From Methanolapillus africanus (GTDB lineage Archaea; Halobacteriota; Methanosarcinia; Methanosarcinales; Methanosarcinaceae): a stretch of 64,000 bases of DNA. The first letter of the stretch is position 1. Every line of letters starts with the position of its first letter. This document shows, in pieces, positions 18,828-28,487 of this stretch. Made by a program: the position numbers and the translations under genes. The stretch covers positions 1 to 64,000 of the forward strand of contig NZ_JAWDKD010000021.1 in the NCBI RefSeq assembly GCF_032714475.1, in the 5' to 3' direction. Under the pieces are notes generated by a model. That model saw only the letters and a program-made list of their open reading frames with translations, searched no databases and was not told the origin of the DNA.

Positions 18828-19218
18828 CTTGAATAATCAAAAACAATTCTTGAGAATAATTCGGTGAATCGAAGATAACGAAATTCGGTCACCTTCATGA
18901 CTCCCTTTTTTAGAAATATACTGTTTTGCCGACATCATATAAATAGAAACAATAAAATAATATTTTTTAGATAAATAACAATATAATATTCACAAAAATA
19001 AAAGAGGCGACTGATAGAGATATCTATAAAAAAATAGGAAAATATGAACAATTATAATTTTAATAGAATAGTATAATAGTAGCATACCTGTTCAAAAATC
19101 AGCATGAGAAGACATAGCATATGACAAGCCGTATCTCACAAAATATATATAATTTCCTCAATAATTATTAACTAATAGATATATCATAATTTTAGATATA
19201 TACTAAGAGGGAAAATAG
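18828..19218. other. A+T-rich gap upstream of the beta-helix protein
   Basis: 391 bp without a gene. Several TATA-like stretches occur (ACAAAATATATATAATTTCC at about 19138-19157, TTTTAGATATATACT at about 19190). The latter is close to AGAGGGAAAATAG, the ribosome binding site of the following gene. No RNA or repeat is recognised. Confidence 0.4.
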
Positions 19219-22200
19219 ATGATACGCAAAGTAAACCGATTGCCTTTGTTTTTTATTGTGATAATTGTTTTAATGATGTTTGCCGGAACGGCTTGTGCCG
19301 ATTCTGAAGGTATAGATGGCGCCGATGTTACAGTTGACGGCGCAAACGCTTTTTATGAAATTACATCGCCGGGAACATACACAATCAAAGAAGATTTGAT
19401 TAATCCCGCCGGCACAAATCCCGTTATTTTGATTAATGCCAGTAATGTCATTTTGGAAGGAAACGGCAAAACCGTTGATGGAAACGGAACTTCTATTTTT
19501 GGAATTCAAGTGGCGAATGACCAAAAGAATATCACCATTCAGAATGTGACCATCATAAACGCAACCTCTGCCGGAATTTACACCGGAGATGCCAATAACT
19601 ATTGGGATTTCGGCAATTTTATAGTGATGAACGTCACTGTTGAAAACATTGTTTCCGCCGATGGCTTCGCAGCCGGCATATGCGCCTATTCAGAAGACGG
19701 CGGCAATGTAACAATTACCAACAGTACAATTGGCGGGGATGGAAGTCAAATTTCCGGATTGAAAGGAATCGGAATTTACGCCAACACCACCGGCAATGTG
19801 ACAATTGAAAAATGTAACGTGAGCGGAAAAATTGAATCATCGGGAGCCGGAAACAACTCACAGGGAATCATTGCATGGAGCCTCGGCAACGGCAATGTGA
19901 CCGTTCAGGACATCATCATTAATGCAACGATTCAAACAACAAGTACAACCAACAGGTACAATGCGTACGGTGTGGACGCCCAAACAAAATCAACGAACAG
20001 CGGACACAGCTTGATTCAAAATGTCACTGTCAACGGAAAACTAAATGGAACATACGCCTACGGAATTGCAACAGCCGTTCTGGAAGACGGAACAGGAACC
20101 ATTAAAGATTGTACCATTGACGGAACATTCCTTTCTTCAAACGCTTATGCAGTCGCCCTTTTTGATAATGTGAACGGCGCGACCGCAAACCCCGGCATCC
20201 GAACATTGAATTTGAATAATGTCACAACACCAACAGAATCACCTTTGACGGCAGCCGTTCGCCTTTATGGTGGAAACAACGCACCAAACTTGTCATTCCA
20301 CATTGACGGATGCGATTTTAATCAAAGCAAAGCGACAAATGGTATTTCATTGGAAAAATCATCCGGATCAACCGCACCGGTTGACGTATATATCAACAAC
20401 ACGACTGTTGAAAACGTAATAAACATGATCGGTACAACAAAAGTTTACAATTTGAGTGTCGACAATGTCACCCTGCTCAACGTAACAAACCTGTTTAGCG
20501 GAACCACAACTCCAGCCAATGAATTGCCTTTGATTCCGGGATATAATATCGCCAACTGTACCGGCTGGACCGGAACCGACGACGGATGGAATTTGACGAT
20601 CACCGGTTCTGATAAAACTTACAAAATGACAGATGACATAAAAATCAATTATTTCTTGATTTCAGCGTCCACGTCAAACGTAACCGTTGACGGCGCAAAC
20701 AAAAACATCACAAAGGGCTCTGATTACGACGGCGGAGCAGACATGTTGATTAATGCGGCCGGAAACGACGTTACGTTGAAAAACATGAATGTGGACATTT
20801 CCAACTCGATGCGTACCAATTCCAACATTGTGATTCAAGCCAACGGTAAAAATACAACCATTGCCAATTCCGTCGTCAAAGCAGGCAGCTCGACCGACAG
20901 CAGCAGTCAGGTTATTGTTGTCAATAATGAAGGAACTATCATTGAGAATAACACATTGGTAACCGGAACCTCAAACACGGACACAGCAAGCACCGGAAAC
21001 GTTGGCGTTCGCCTCTATAAGAACGGACAAAACGTGACGGTGAAAGACAATAAGATTACCGGCAATGCAACCGGATCCAGAAATGCCGGCGTCAGCGCAG
21101 ATGGTGTGACAAATGACGTGACGATGACAATCCAAAACAATATTTTTGAACTGAATTCTTCAAACGGCTACATGGTTTACATCAGCCCCGGCGCTGACAG
21201 CAAACTCATCAACATAACGGCGATCAACAACACAGTGACCGGCGCAAAATCCATTCTTTTCGCCGATAATGTCAATAACGCAACGGGTGTGAAAACTGTC
21301 AGCATATCCGGAACAATCCAAGGCAACTTCAGTTCTGCGGAAAATTTCCTGGATGATTCCCTGCCGAAAAATATCACGCTTGTCAATTTGACGGTCTACG
21401 ACGGGTACAAAAAGACAATTCCAAACACAGTCAGCACAAAGGGAACCGTTGTTTTGAACAACTTGACGTTTACAAACGAAACGTACATGATCATACCAGA
21501 AGACGGAAACAGTTTGAAAATTACAAATTCTGTTTTTGGCAAAGAAGGACAGAACAGCTCCCATGCGGTTCTCGGATCGACCGGGAAAAAATTCTCATCA
21601 ATTTCGATCAGCAATTGCGTTTTTGAAGGCAATTTCAGAAAAGGACTTTTGATTTACGCCAACACAACCGATCCGAGTTTTGTGACGATCGAAAACAACC
21701 AATTCAACGGTCAAGGCTATGATTGGAAAGATCAAATCAATAAAACAAGTTCTGTGACGATCGTTGCCAACGAAAATACAAACACCACGTTCTCCAACAA
21801 CACGGTGAACAATTACTACAAAGTTCTCAGTATCGACCACAGTCCCGGCAACGGCAACTGGACGATGACGAACAACACATACACCAACGTTGTTTATGCA
21901 TTGGATATTAACAGCGCAAAGGACTTTGAATACAATTTGACCTATTCATTCTTCTCCAAGGATGGAAAAATAGGAACAATCCCGATGGTTTTGGATTCCG
22001 GCAAATCGCCTGAAGAAACGTACACCGGAACAAAAGTCAATGTCTATCCGTACTACACCAACGCCCAAAAAACAGAGATGAAAACAGATGCCGCCACGAC
22101 CAAAAAGGTAACGGAAGTGGTGAACAGTACATTTGGGGACATTGAGAGTTTGAGCAGCAATTCAGATGAAACCGCCGTGAAAAACGTTGTCGATGAACTG

Positions 22201-22923
22201 ACTCATTTGCCTGTTGAAAGCATCAGACAGGAAATGGAAACGCCGGCGGGTCTTGCGGATATTCAAAAGCTGGAAGCGCTTTACGAAAATACGAGCAATG
22301 TGACGGTTAATGTGACCAAACCAAACGGTTTCGGCAACGTAACAATTGTCGGCGCCGCACTTTCCGCCAACCCGGACACGAAAGTTGAAATGACAATCAG
22401 CAATGAGATTAACGGACTTGAAGTTCCGGTTCAAGTATCGGAAAAGGCGATCGTTTTGGAAATTAACATGTCTGTGACGCCGCTCGTGCCGGTTCAAATC
22501 ACAATGCCGCTTCCGGAAGGAATGAAAAACGCCATTGTCATCCACTGCTGCAGCAACGGATCCATTGAACAGATCCCGGTGACCGTCAGCGGAAACATGA
22601 TGTCTTTCATCGTGACCGGATTTTCACCGTTCATTATTGAAGAAGCCGACCCCGTTTATCCCCCGGGATCATCGGGCGGCGTCGGATCGGCAACGGTTGT
22701 GGACATGGCGAATTCCCAACCGATGCAACCGGCAGATAACGAAACCGTAACGCCGGCAGACACTCAAAACACAACATCGGCCAATACAACAGATAATACC
22801 GGCACGGCAAACGTGGACAAGCCGGCTGCAGCCTCAAGCTGGACGGCCTGGATTTTGGTTGCCGTGGTGCTGATCATTGTCGTTGCGGCCGCCGTTGTGC
22901 TCTACCGGAAAAACAAAAAATAA
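19219..22923 (+). CDS. Giant secreted right-handed beta-helix protein, membrane-anchored
   Basis: 1234 aa. A signal peptide (PLFFIVIIVLMMFAGTACA) is followed by about 850 residues of short repeats rich in Asn, Thr and Gly with NVTI, GNGT and ITNS words, the pattern of NosD/pectate-lyase-like parallel beta-helices. It carries a very high number of N-glycosylation sequons. A second, non-repetitive domain (about 920-1160) has PVQVSEKAIVLEINMSVTP and ends with SFIVTGFSPFIIEE, as in other methanogen surface proteins. A Thr/Asn/Pro linker, a transmembrane helix (AWILVAVVLIIVVAAAVVL) and YRKNKK close it. It is probably an adhesin or cell-envelope protein; the ligand is unknown. AGAGGG precedes the ATG. 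Confidence 0.85.
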   Translation: MIRKVNRLPLFFIVIIVLMMFAGTACADSEGIDGADVTVDGANAFYEITSPGTYTIKEDLINPAGTNPVILINASNVILEGNGKTVDGNGTSIFGIQVANDQKNITIQNVTIINATSAGIYTGDANNYWDFGNFIVMNVTVENIVSADGFAAGICAYSEDGGNVTITNSTIGGDGSQISGLKGIGIYANTTGNVTIEKCNVSGKIESSGAGNNSQGIIAWSLGNGNVTVQDIIINATIQTTSTTNRYNAYGVDAQTKSTNSGHSLIQNVTVNGKLNGTYAYGIATAVLEDGTGTIKDCTIDGTFLSSNAYAVALFDNVNGATANPGIRTLNLNNVTTPTESPLTAAVRLYGGNNAPNLSFHIDGCDFNQSKATNGISLEKSSGSTAPVDVYINNTTVENVINMIGTTKVYNLSVDNVTLLNVTNLFSGTTTPANELPLIPGYNIANCTGWTGTDDGWNLTITGSDKTYKMTDDIKINYFLISASTSNVTVDGANKNITKGSDYDGGADMLINAAGNDVTLKNMNVDISNSMRTNSNIVIQANGKNTTIANSVVKAGSSTDSSSQVIVVNNEGTIIENNTLVTGTSNTDTASTGNVGVRLYKNGQNVTVKDNKITGNATGSRNAGVSADGVTNDVTMTIQNNIFELNSSNGYMVYISPGADSKLINITAINNTVTGAKSILFADNVNNATGVKTVSISGTIQGNFSSAENFLDDSLPKNITLVNLTVYDGYKKTIPNTVSTKGTVVLNNLTFTNETYMIIPEDGNSLKITNSVFGKEGQNSSHAVLGSTGKKFSSISISNCVFEGNFRKGLLIYANTTDPSFVTIENNQFNGQGYDWKDQINKTSSVTIVANENTNTTFSNNTVNNYYKVLSIDHSPGNGNWTMTNNTYTNVVYALDINSAKDFEYNLTYSFFSKDGKIGTIPMVLDSGKSPEETYTGTKVNVYPYYTNAQKTEMKTDAATTKKVTEVVNSTFGDIESLSSNSDETAVKNVVDELTHLPVESIRQEMETPAGLADIQKLEALYENTSNVTVNVTKPNGFGNVTIVGAALSANPDTKVEMTISNEINGLEVPVQVSEKAIVLEINMSVTPLVPVQITMPLPEGMKNAIVIHCCSNGSIEQIPVTVSGNMMSFIVTGFSPFIIEEADPVYPPGSSGGVGSATVVDMANSQPMQPADNETVTPADTQNTTSANTTDNTGTANVDKPAAASSWTAWILVAVVLIIVVAAAVVLYRKNKK

Positions 22924-22969
22924 AAACAAAACAAAAACGAAAAAAATAAAAAAGAAAACGAAATGAAAT

Positions 22970-22991
22970 AAGAAAGGCTTCTGCCTTTCTT
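22970..22991 (+). terminator. Hairpin terminator
   Basis: Arms AAGAAAGGC and GCCTTTCTT with a TTCT loop, followed by TTTCCCC and T-rich sequence, 47 bp after the stop of the beta-helix protein. Confidence 0.7.
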
Positions 22992-23173
22992 TTTCCCCTC
23001 TTTTACGATCAATCAACAGACTATTTTGTATTTTCGATTTTATTCAAAAGATTGGTTTTTTGTCTGTTTTTCAATATTATTCATGAGATGAATATATAAA
23101 TCATGAACACCAATATTGTTTTACTTTATTTTTCGGATTTGTTGGGATAAACAAGTCAAAGGATGTGTCTTTT

Positions 23174-23629
23174 ATGGACGAGAAATTATACCAAAAAATT
23201 ATTGTGGCCACCGACGGCACGGATTATGTGAAAAAAGCAATCAACACCGCAATCAGTCTGTCGAAGCTGACCGGCGCCGAACTTTATGCCGTTTATGTGG
23301 CGGACGTTTCAAACATTACGCCGACCAGCGCCGAATGGGTTTTGGTTTCCGAAAACATTAAAAAAGAATCCGACGCCGCACTCGAGTATTTCAAAGCGGA
23401 AGCGGAAAAAGCCGGCATCCAATATCAAACCATCAGTCTTTCCGGATCTGCGCCGGGCGAAATTGTTCAATACGCCAACCAAATCAACGCTGATCTCATC
23501 ATTGTGGGCGCCACCGGCAAAAAAGCTCTTGAAAGAATGCTCCTCGGCAGCGTTTCTGAAAAGATTGTACGGACGGCCAAGCAGCAAGTTTTGATTGTGC
23601 GGTACGACGCTGCGGAAAACAAAAGTTAA
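23174..23629 (+). CDS. Universal stress protein (UspA family)
   Basis: 151-aa single Usp domain, cytoplasmic and probably dimeric. IIVATDGTD (about residues 8-16) is the first nucleotide loop, and GATGKKALERMLLGS (about 115-129) matches the ATP-binding pattern G-x2-G-x9-G-S, so it is of the ATP-binding class. An in-frame GTG at 23165 is too close to AAAGGA to use it, so the ATG at 23174 is chosen. A mosaic element starts about 40 bp after the stop. Confidence 0.9.
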   Translation: MDEKLYQKIIVATDGTDYVKKAINTAISLSKLTGAELYAVYVADVSNITPTSAEWVLVSENIKKESDAALEYFKAEAEKAGIQYQTISLSGSAPGEIVQYANQINADLIIVGATGKKALERMLLGSVSEKIVRTAKQQVLIVRYDAAENKS

Positions 23630-23668
23630 TTTTTGTTTTCTTCTTTTTCTTTTTTCGTTTTTTCAGCG

Positions 23669-24193
23669 GCGCCGGCGCGCGCGTTATGGCGGCATTTTTT
23701 CTTATGGGGTCAATTGAATCCGGCTCCAATTTCTATTTTCGAGTCAATTGAATCCGATTCCAATTTTTATTTTCGAGTCAATTGATATTCGACCTCAATT
23801 TCTGTTTTTGAATCAAGCAACCAACCCCGCTTAAACAGACGCGTTCCGCGTCTGTTTAAGCGGATGGCGCTAACGAAAATGAATTGGTTGGAAACACGTG
23901 CTGCAAACTGAAACAAGAAAAAACTGTATTGTTAGAAGCAGTTGCTGCAAACTGAAACAAGGAAAAACTGTATTGTTGGAACCAATTGCTGAAAACGGAA
24001 AAAGAAAAAACTGTATTGTTGGAAACAGTTGAGAAAAACAGAATCAGAAAGACCTGTATTGTTGAAACAGTTGCAGAAAACGGAATCAGAAAAAACTGTA
24101 CTTCTGCGACCGTAGGGAGCCGTTCGCGCAGCGAACTCTATAGAATCAGACTCCCACCGCCCCGGAAAATTCCGAAGCGAAGCGAAGGAATTT
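23669..24193 (+). repeat. Intergenic mosaic element between uspA and the amidohydrolase
   Basis: Begins with the exact motif GCGCGCGTTATGGC (23677-23690). Three 34-35-bp tandem repeats follow (about 23707-23815, words GAGTCAATTGAATCCG and CCAATTTCTATTTTC). The lead CAAGCAACCAACCCCGC comes next, then a hairpin with CGCTTAAACAGACGC arms (about 23829-23865). Four copies of a 44-bp repeat follow (first ACTGTATT at 23923, next at 23967). GTTCGC/GCGAAC and a TTCC/GGAA hairpin (about 24121-24193) then run into the stop codon of the convergent amidohydrolase gene. Non-coding. Confidence 0.75.
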
Positions 24194-25480
24194 TCAGACA
24201 AGCCCCAAAATATCGTCTTTGCAAGCCCTTCGGACAAAACCGGCCAACGGATCACGAATATTCTTCAAATTCAGAGATTTGGCGTTGAGCACGATCAAAT
24301 CAGCCTTTTTTCCGACGTCGATGGAACCTGTAAATCCGCACCCGAGCGCTTGCGCGCCGTTTGACGTCGCCATTTTAAAAACCTGATTGTCGGAAAGCCC
24401 GTACAAGCGGGAAATAAAGTGCATTTCTTCAAACATATCCGGCGAATTGAGCATCATGTTATCGGTTCCGATGCTGACGGAAATGCCGTGTTCAAGCATT
24501 TCCACAACCGGCGGGAGACCGACACCCGTGGTTAAGTTGGAGCGGACGCAAACGCTGACCGGAATTTTTTTGTCGGCGGTTTTCTTCAAATCCGAGTCGT
24601 TGGCGTGCGTCATATGAATGAGCAAATCGGGCGACAGTGCCAAAGCGCGTTCAATATCGCTTCGGTCTTTTTCGCCGGCATGAATCGCCAGCCGCTTTCG
24701 TTTAAGTCGTGTCTTGGACGTGATTTTGGTCAGAACGTATTCGTTCAAATCGTTGGCGCCGCTGAGGCCGATGCCGTCGGCGACTTCCAAAATGTCGCGC
24801 ACTTCTTCCAAGAAATCCATGTTCGGATGTTCCCGAGAGCCGGAATCAACGTGGCCGGGGCGGCCGTAGACGATCGGAAAAATATCTTTTCCGGTGTTTG
24901 AAACGGCTTTGAGAAGCGCGACCGTTCCTTCGAGCCCGCCTTCCCGGAAGTCAGCGAAAACGCCGGCGCCATTTAAGAAGAGTTCCCAAACCGCCGATTC
25001 CATGGCGTCGATGGATTCTTCAAAACCGATTTGAGATAAAAATTGATGTTTGAGACCGTTGGGCGGCTTGACGAGCGCGTCCAAATCTTTTTCAATACAA
25101 AATCCGCGTTCATTTCCGAGCGGCGGATCTTTGAGAAGCGAATCGCCGATGTGGGTGTGCGTGTTCACAAAACGCGGCGCAATCCAATTTTCGGACAGAA
25201 CCGGCCGTTCTTCGATGTCGACGATGAGCCCGTTTTCGATGTAGATGTTTCCGGAAATAATGTCCGGATTTTCGCCCCAAAAAATGGTTCCGGAGACGAC
25301 GCGGTCGTACGGAAAATCTTTTTGCAGAAACAGATCGTTCGGGCTGGCGTCCGGCGAAAACGAATCAGATAAAAAAAGATCAGAATCATGGGGGACAAAG
25401 CTTGCGCTTCCCGAGTCGGCTTTATTTTTTTCGATCAGCCGGTGAACGCGGTTAAAATCGGCTTCGTCAAACCCGGACAT
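24194..25480 (-). CDS. Metal-dependent amidohydrolase (cytosine deaminase/chlorohydrolase type)
   Basis: 428 aa, cytoplasmic TIM-barrel deaminase or hydrolase. Metal ligands are visible: HTHIGDS after strand 1, IHAGE in the middle, HMTHAN, and GTDN near the end. The C-terminus has GKKADLIVLN, the return of the small beta domain. Substrate cannot be fixed; candidates are an S-adenosylhomocysteine/5'-deoxyadenosine or N-formimino-type deaminase. The first 60 residues (SGSASFVPHDSDLFLSDSF region) are an unusual Ser/Asp-rich extension before the beta domain. An open frame reaches a TTG at 25510, but the ATG at 25480 with GAGGGT just upstream is the better start. Confidence 0.8.
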   Translation of the reverse strand: MSGFDEADFNRVHRLIEKNKADSGSASFVPHDSDLFLSDSFSPDASPNDLFLQKDFPYDRVVSGTIFWGENPDIISGNIYIENGLIVDIEERPVLSENWIAPRFVNTHTHIGDSLLKDPPLGNERGFCIEKDLDALVKPPNGLKHQFLSQIGFEESIDAMESAVWELFLNGAGVFADFREGGLEGTVALLKAVSNTGKDIFPIVYGRPGHVDSGSREHPNMDFLEEVRDILEVADGIGLSGANDLNEYVLTKITSKTRLKRKRLAIHAGEKDRSDIERALALSPDLLIHMTHANDSDLKKTADKKIPVSVCVRSNLTTGVGLPPVVEMLEHGISVSIGTDNMMLNSPDMFEEMHFISRLYGLSDNQVFKMATSNGAQALGCGFTGSIDVGKKADLIVLNAKSLNLKNIRDPLAGFVRRACKDDILGLV

Positions 25481-25534
25481 TCTTACCCTCGTACTCAAAA
25501 GGGAGGACAAGTTATTTATTCCTTTACCCGAGAT

Positions 25535-25725
25535 TTATTCCGTCGCATTGTATAGGTCCTGGCATGAGAATCGGGATTACCCGTCTGTGATTGATTCAGA
25601 CAACCCCAATGCGGTACACACAAACAGTGCACAACTGCCCTTTACGAGGGAAACCGAAGAAGACTCAAGGATCACCGGAAAGAATGATTCTTTGGCGTTA
25701 GTGAAGGGCGACAGCACCTATTTTC
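25535..25725. ncRNA. Candidate structured RNA or leader upstream of the amidohydrolase
   Basis: About 190 bp of balanced composition within A+T-rich flanks. Complementary arms include CGCATTG (25544-25550) with CAATGCG (25607-25613), which enclose CGGG/CCCG (25572-25583) and GTCTG/CAGAC (25583-25601). Further on are AAAGAATGATTCTTT and a GC-rich tail. A 76-codon open frame across it has no protein-like character. It could be a free RNA or, read on the minus strand, a 5' leader of the amidohydrolase. It matches no riboswitch, SRP or RNase P signature I know. Confidence 0.3.
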
Positions 25726-25784
25726 AAATAATTACAACTTTTTTTTCATTTCACCTTTTGTTCCGTTTCATTTTTTGATTCGAG

Positions 25785-25990
25785 CGGCGGCGCGCGCGTT
25801 ATGGCGACACATTATTTTCGAGTTTTGAACACTGAACCGCCATTTTCAGCACATAATAGCCGGTGCCTGTTTTTTAAAAATATCATGCAGACCATCCCGA
25901 TTAAACAGACGCGTTTCGCGTCTGTTTAATCGGATACCATCAACTGAAAGATTGGAATTCGGAATCAGTTGCTGAGATTTATTTTCAGTA
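25785..25990 (+). repeat. Short intergenic mosaic element
   Basis: GCGCGCGTTATGGC at 25792-25805, followed by CGACAC and a T-rich lead. The lead GACCATCCCG comes next, then a hairpin with arms CGATTAAACAGACGC and GCGTCTGTTTAATCG (about 25899-25932) ending GGATACC. One degenerate 44-bp-type unit follows (GGAATTCGGAATCAGTTGC). There is no full array or terminal hairpin. It lies between the candidate RNA region and the stop of the anchored surface protein. Confidence 0.7.
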
Positions 25991-26017
25991 TTGTGTGCAT
26001 TCCGCCAGCGTCCGAAT

Positions 26018-26851
26018 TTATTTTTTCATTCCGGGCCTCCGAGAAATAATCAGGAAAAAGCAAATCGATACCAAAAAGGTCACACAAAATGAAACCAAAA
26101 TAATCAAAATCGGTCTTTTGAAATACTGAACCGGATCCAATAGATCTTTTTTTGAATCGTTTGAATTTGAATCCGATTCTGTTGATTCATAACCGGTTGC
26201 AGCATCCGTTTTGTTTGTTCTGTTTGTTTCGTTTATTCCGTTCTTTTGACTTGAATTGACGCTGTTTGTACCGTTTTTGTCGGTTGTGTTGTTTATTTTG
26301 CTTGTGTTGCTCGTGTTGCTTGCATTCCGCCCACTTTGACCGGAACCGCCGCTGCCGGAACTATTACCGGTTTGATTGTCATCGCTTTCACCGGAAACGG
26401 TCACCTGAATCGGAACAATATATCCGACCGGCGTCGCTGATTCCGGATTTCGAACGATTTTCAGCTTCACGCCCGAAAAATCTGTTTCCGATTTGACAGA
26501 ACTCGATTTAACGGAAACCGTCAGTGAATGACTTTGTCCGGGTTCCAGCGTTGCAGACGATTCGGAAAGCGAAAAAGATGACAGAACACCTGTTTTCTTG
26601 GATTGGTCCAAATAAAAAACATAATTCAACGGCGTATTTCCGGTATTTCGGATATAAACGGTCTTTGAAACCGAATCGTTTGACTTGCCGGCGGCGTCCA
26701 AATGAATGTCAAGTTTGAGCGGCGAAACGGAATCCAGAACCACATTTTCGCCATCTGCCGCACAGACCGGTATGAAAAATACACAGCTGATACAAACGAC
26801 TGACAGCAAAAAAAGACGGATAAATTTGAGAAAATCTCGATTTTTGTACAT
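26018..26851 (-). CDS. Small membrane-anchored surface protein with one Ig-like domain
   Basis: 277 aa. A signal peptide (LFLLSVVCISCVFFIPVCAA) is followed by one beta-sandwich of about 115 aa with VYIRNTGNTPLNYVFYLD and LEPGQSHSLTVSV, typical of NEW3/CARDB-like extracellular modules. A low-complexity Ser/Asn/Thr/Gly linker follows (about 148-225) with many N-glycosylation sequons, then one transmembrane helix (PILIILVSFCVTFLVSICFFLII) and a short basic tail. AGGAGC precedes the ATG. Function unknown; the architecture suggests a cell-envelope component or receptor-like protein. Confidence 0.8.
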   Translation of the reverse strand: MYKNRDFLKFIRLFLLSVVCISCVFFIPVCAADGENVVLDSVSPLKLDIHLDAAGKSNDSVSKTVYIRNTGNTPLNYVFYLDQSKKTGVLSSFSLSESSATLEPGQSHSLTVSVKSSSVKSETDFSGVKLKIVRNPESATPVGYIVPIQVTVSGESDDNQTGNSSGSGGSGQSGRNASNTSNTSKINNTTDKNGTNSVNSSQKNGINETNRTNKTDAATGYESTESDSNSNDSKKDLLDPVQYFKRPILIILVSFCVTFLVSICFFLIISRRPGMKK

Positions 26852-27159
26852 ACTCTTTGCTCCTATTGGAATTAATTTTATGAAACGGATGACTTATTTT
26901 CTCAACGGCAAAGACAAAACCAAGGAAATGAGAGCGGGCCAAAACAAAAGACAAACGGAAACCGTCAAATACGATACAACATACGACAAGGAGCAACAAA
27001 AAACAGAAGGGCGATGTTCATATACGTTCCGATTTTGACAAAATCGAAACATTTTTAAAGGCAGATTGAACCTTTTCATTTTGTTTTTGATTTTTGGAAA
27101 ACTATATTTATGAAAGAGAACAAATGGGAGTCAACACTTTGACTCATTGGGGAAATTTT
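26852..27159. other. Divergent promoter region
   Basis: 308 bp between two divergently transcribed genes. It is A-rich on the plus strand (GGCCAAAACAAAAGACAAACGG and similar). The TATA-like AAACTATATTTATGAAAG lies about 60 bp before the DUF5611 gene. Overlapping open frames here have no credible product. Confidence 0.4.
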
Positions 27160-27477
27160 ATGCAAGAATACAAATTAAAACGCGGATTTACGCCGGACAT
27201 CGAACGCTTGAGAACCTTACTCGCCGAATGCTTCGGCACCGAAATCAAAGAGGAAGACAAGAAATTGGTGACGTCCTACGGCGCTTTGAAGAAAATTACC
27301 GTTTGGATCGACAACAAAAAAATGTGCGTCGACACCGTTTCGGACAACGCCGGCGTCAGCGACGAGATGGTTTTAGACACCAACAAACGCTTCAGAAACT
27401 TTTTGGACAAAGGAACCGGCTACACCTCCAAAGACCGCGTGAAAAACGCTAAAAAAGATGTCAGCGGCGAAGATTAA
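27160..27477 (+). CDS. DUF5611 family protein
   Basis: 105 aa, cytoplasmic, starting MQEYKLKRGFTPDIERLR. I recognise it as a small conserved methanogen family (DUF5611) of unknown function. The fold looks alpha/beta, with a lysine-rich C-terminus (SKDRVKNAKKDVSGED). The open frame extends 22 codons upstream, but the ATG at 27160 follows GGGGA at good distance and gives the conserved N-terminus. It is followed by a strong terminator and then tRNA-Thr. Confidence 0.75.
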   Translation: MQEYKLKRGFTPDIERLRTLLAECFGTEIKEEDKKLVTSYGALKKITVWIDNKKMCVDTVSDNAGVSDEMVLDTNKRFRNFLDKGTGYTSKDRVKNAKKDVSGED

Positions 27478-27513
27478 TTCAAAATAATAAAGATATAATA
27501 AATAAAAAAGAAT

Positions 27514-27544
27514 GAAAAACAAATGACTGATTCATTTGTTTTTC
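27514..27544 (+). terminator. Hairpin terminator after the DUF5611 gene
   Basis: A perfect 13-bp stem: GAAAAACAAATGA and TCATTTGTTTTTC around a five-base loop, 37 bp past the stop codon. It is the longest perfect terminator-like stem in the window. Confidence 0.7.
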
Positions 27545-27669
27545 AAAAGGATTCATTTTGACCAATTAAAGACACCGGAATTGAAAAATCACCAAAAGAT
27601 TAATATTTGAGGTATTCCTTTTTGGAGTCTGCTTTCCGAAGCAAACGTTTCTAACATTGTTGTTTAACT

Positions 27670-27741
27670 GCCTTGATGGCTTAGCGGTATAGCACTTCCT
27701 TGGTAAGGAAGAGGTCGCGGGTTCAATTCCCGCTCAAGGCT
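27670..27741 (+). tRNA. tRNA-Thr (anticodon GGT)
   Basis: Acceptor GCCTTGA pairs with TCAAGGC, discriminator T. The anticodon stem CTTCC/GGAAG holds loop TTGGTAA, anticodon GGT. The T arm has GTTCAATTC. 72 nt, CCA not encoded, followed by a T run. Confidence 0.95.
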
Positions 27742-27850
27742 TTCCTTTTTTATAATCATTTTTTTAATTTAATTTATATTTTCGAGTTCTATTTTATTCA
27801 TTTTTTCGTCCCACATTTCTCGCCTTTATTTTTACTTTAGCGGCAGCCAC

Positions 27851-27864
27851 GCGCGCGTTATAGC
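27851..27864 (+). repeat. GC motif copy, one-base variant
   Basis: GCGCGCGTTATAGC, differing from the consensus at one base (TAGC for TGGC), 110 bp downstream of tRNA-Thr and in the tRNA's orientation. TGATCATTTT follows, as at other copies. No hairpin module is attached before the next gene. Confidence 0.65.
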
Positions 27865-28071
27865 GATCATTTTATTCAATACAAACGCAAAGCTGCAACC
27901 GTTTTTGAAAAATAAAAACAGCCAAAGACAGCCCATTTCATTTATTTCAAGATGAATGAAACGACAATTCCAATAATCCTCTTTTTTAAAAATATAAACA
28001 AAAATAAAACAAAATATGAACTAAAAATCAAGTGGAGTCGAAAGACTTCATTTGTACGTTCATGACTCTTT

Positions 28072-28332
28072 TCATTCAAGCGATTTATAGAAATCTTTCA
28101 GTTGCTTCTTTTTTTCATCACTCAAAGCATGCCAGCGAACGCCCTCAACAGCGCCTTCCAATCCGTAAAGCATGCTCAAGCATACGGTCGGATCTCTCAG
28201 ACGAAGTTCTAAAAAAGCGCGTTGGCTTCCGAGTTTCCGAAATTCTTCCGGCGTTTCAATCCCGGCTTCAACTAATTTTCCGGCAGCGACTTTGCCGATG
28301 TTGGGCATTTTTTGCAAATCTGATTCGCTCAT
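28072..28332 (-). CDS. TfoX C-terminal domain protein
   Basis: 86 aa made only of the TfoX/Sxy C-terminal helical domain: LQKMPNIGKVAAGKLVEAGI is a helix-hairpin-helix-like element, then FLELRLRDPTVCLSMLYGLEGAVEGVRW. In gamma-proteobacteria this domain belongs to a competence regulator; stand-alone copies are widespread and uncharacterised. No clear ribosome binding site precedes the ATG, so the mRNA may be leaderless. It is flanked on both sides by mosaic-element pieces. Confidence 0.85.
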   Translation of the reverse strand: MSESDLQKMPNIGKVAAGKLVEAGIETPEEFRKLGSQRAFLELRLRDPTVCLSMLYGLEGAVEGVRWHALSDEKKKQLKDFYKSLE

Positions 28333-28487
28333 AGTGATCTGCTGAAAGAATGGAATGTTTCTATTTTATTTTTTGGTTTATTTTTGGGTCTGTTTTTTGT
28401 TTGTTTTTTGGTTTATTTTTTGATTATTTTTGGTTTATTTTTTGATTATTTTTGATTTTTTTGGTCTGTTTTTATTAGGAATTCAAG

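Noticed and set aside
18704..18898. 64-codon minus-strand open frame over tRNA-His
   Set aside because: It runs through a complete tRNA gene and has no ribosome site; the RNA explains the conservation-like GC content.
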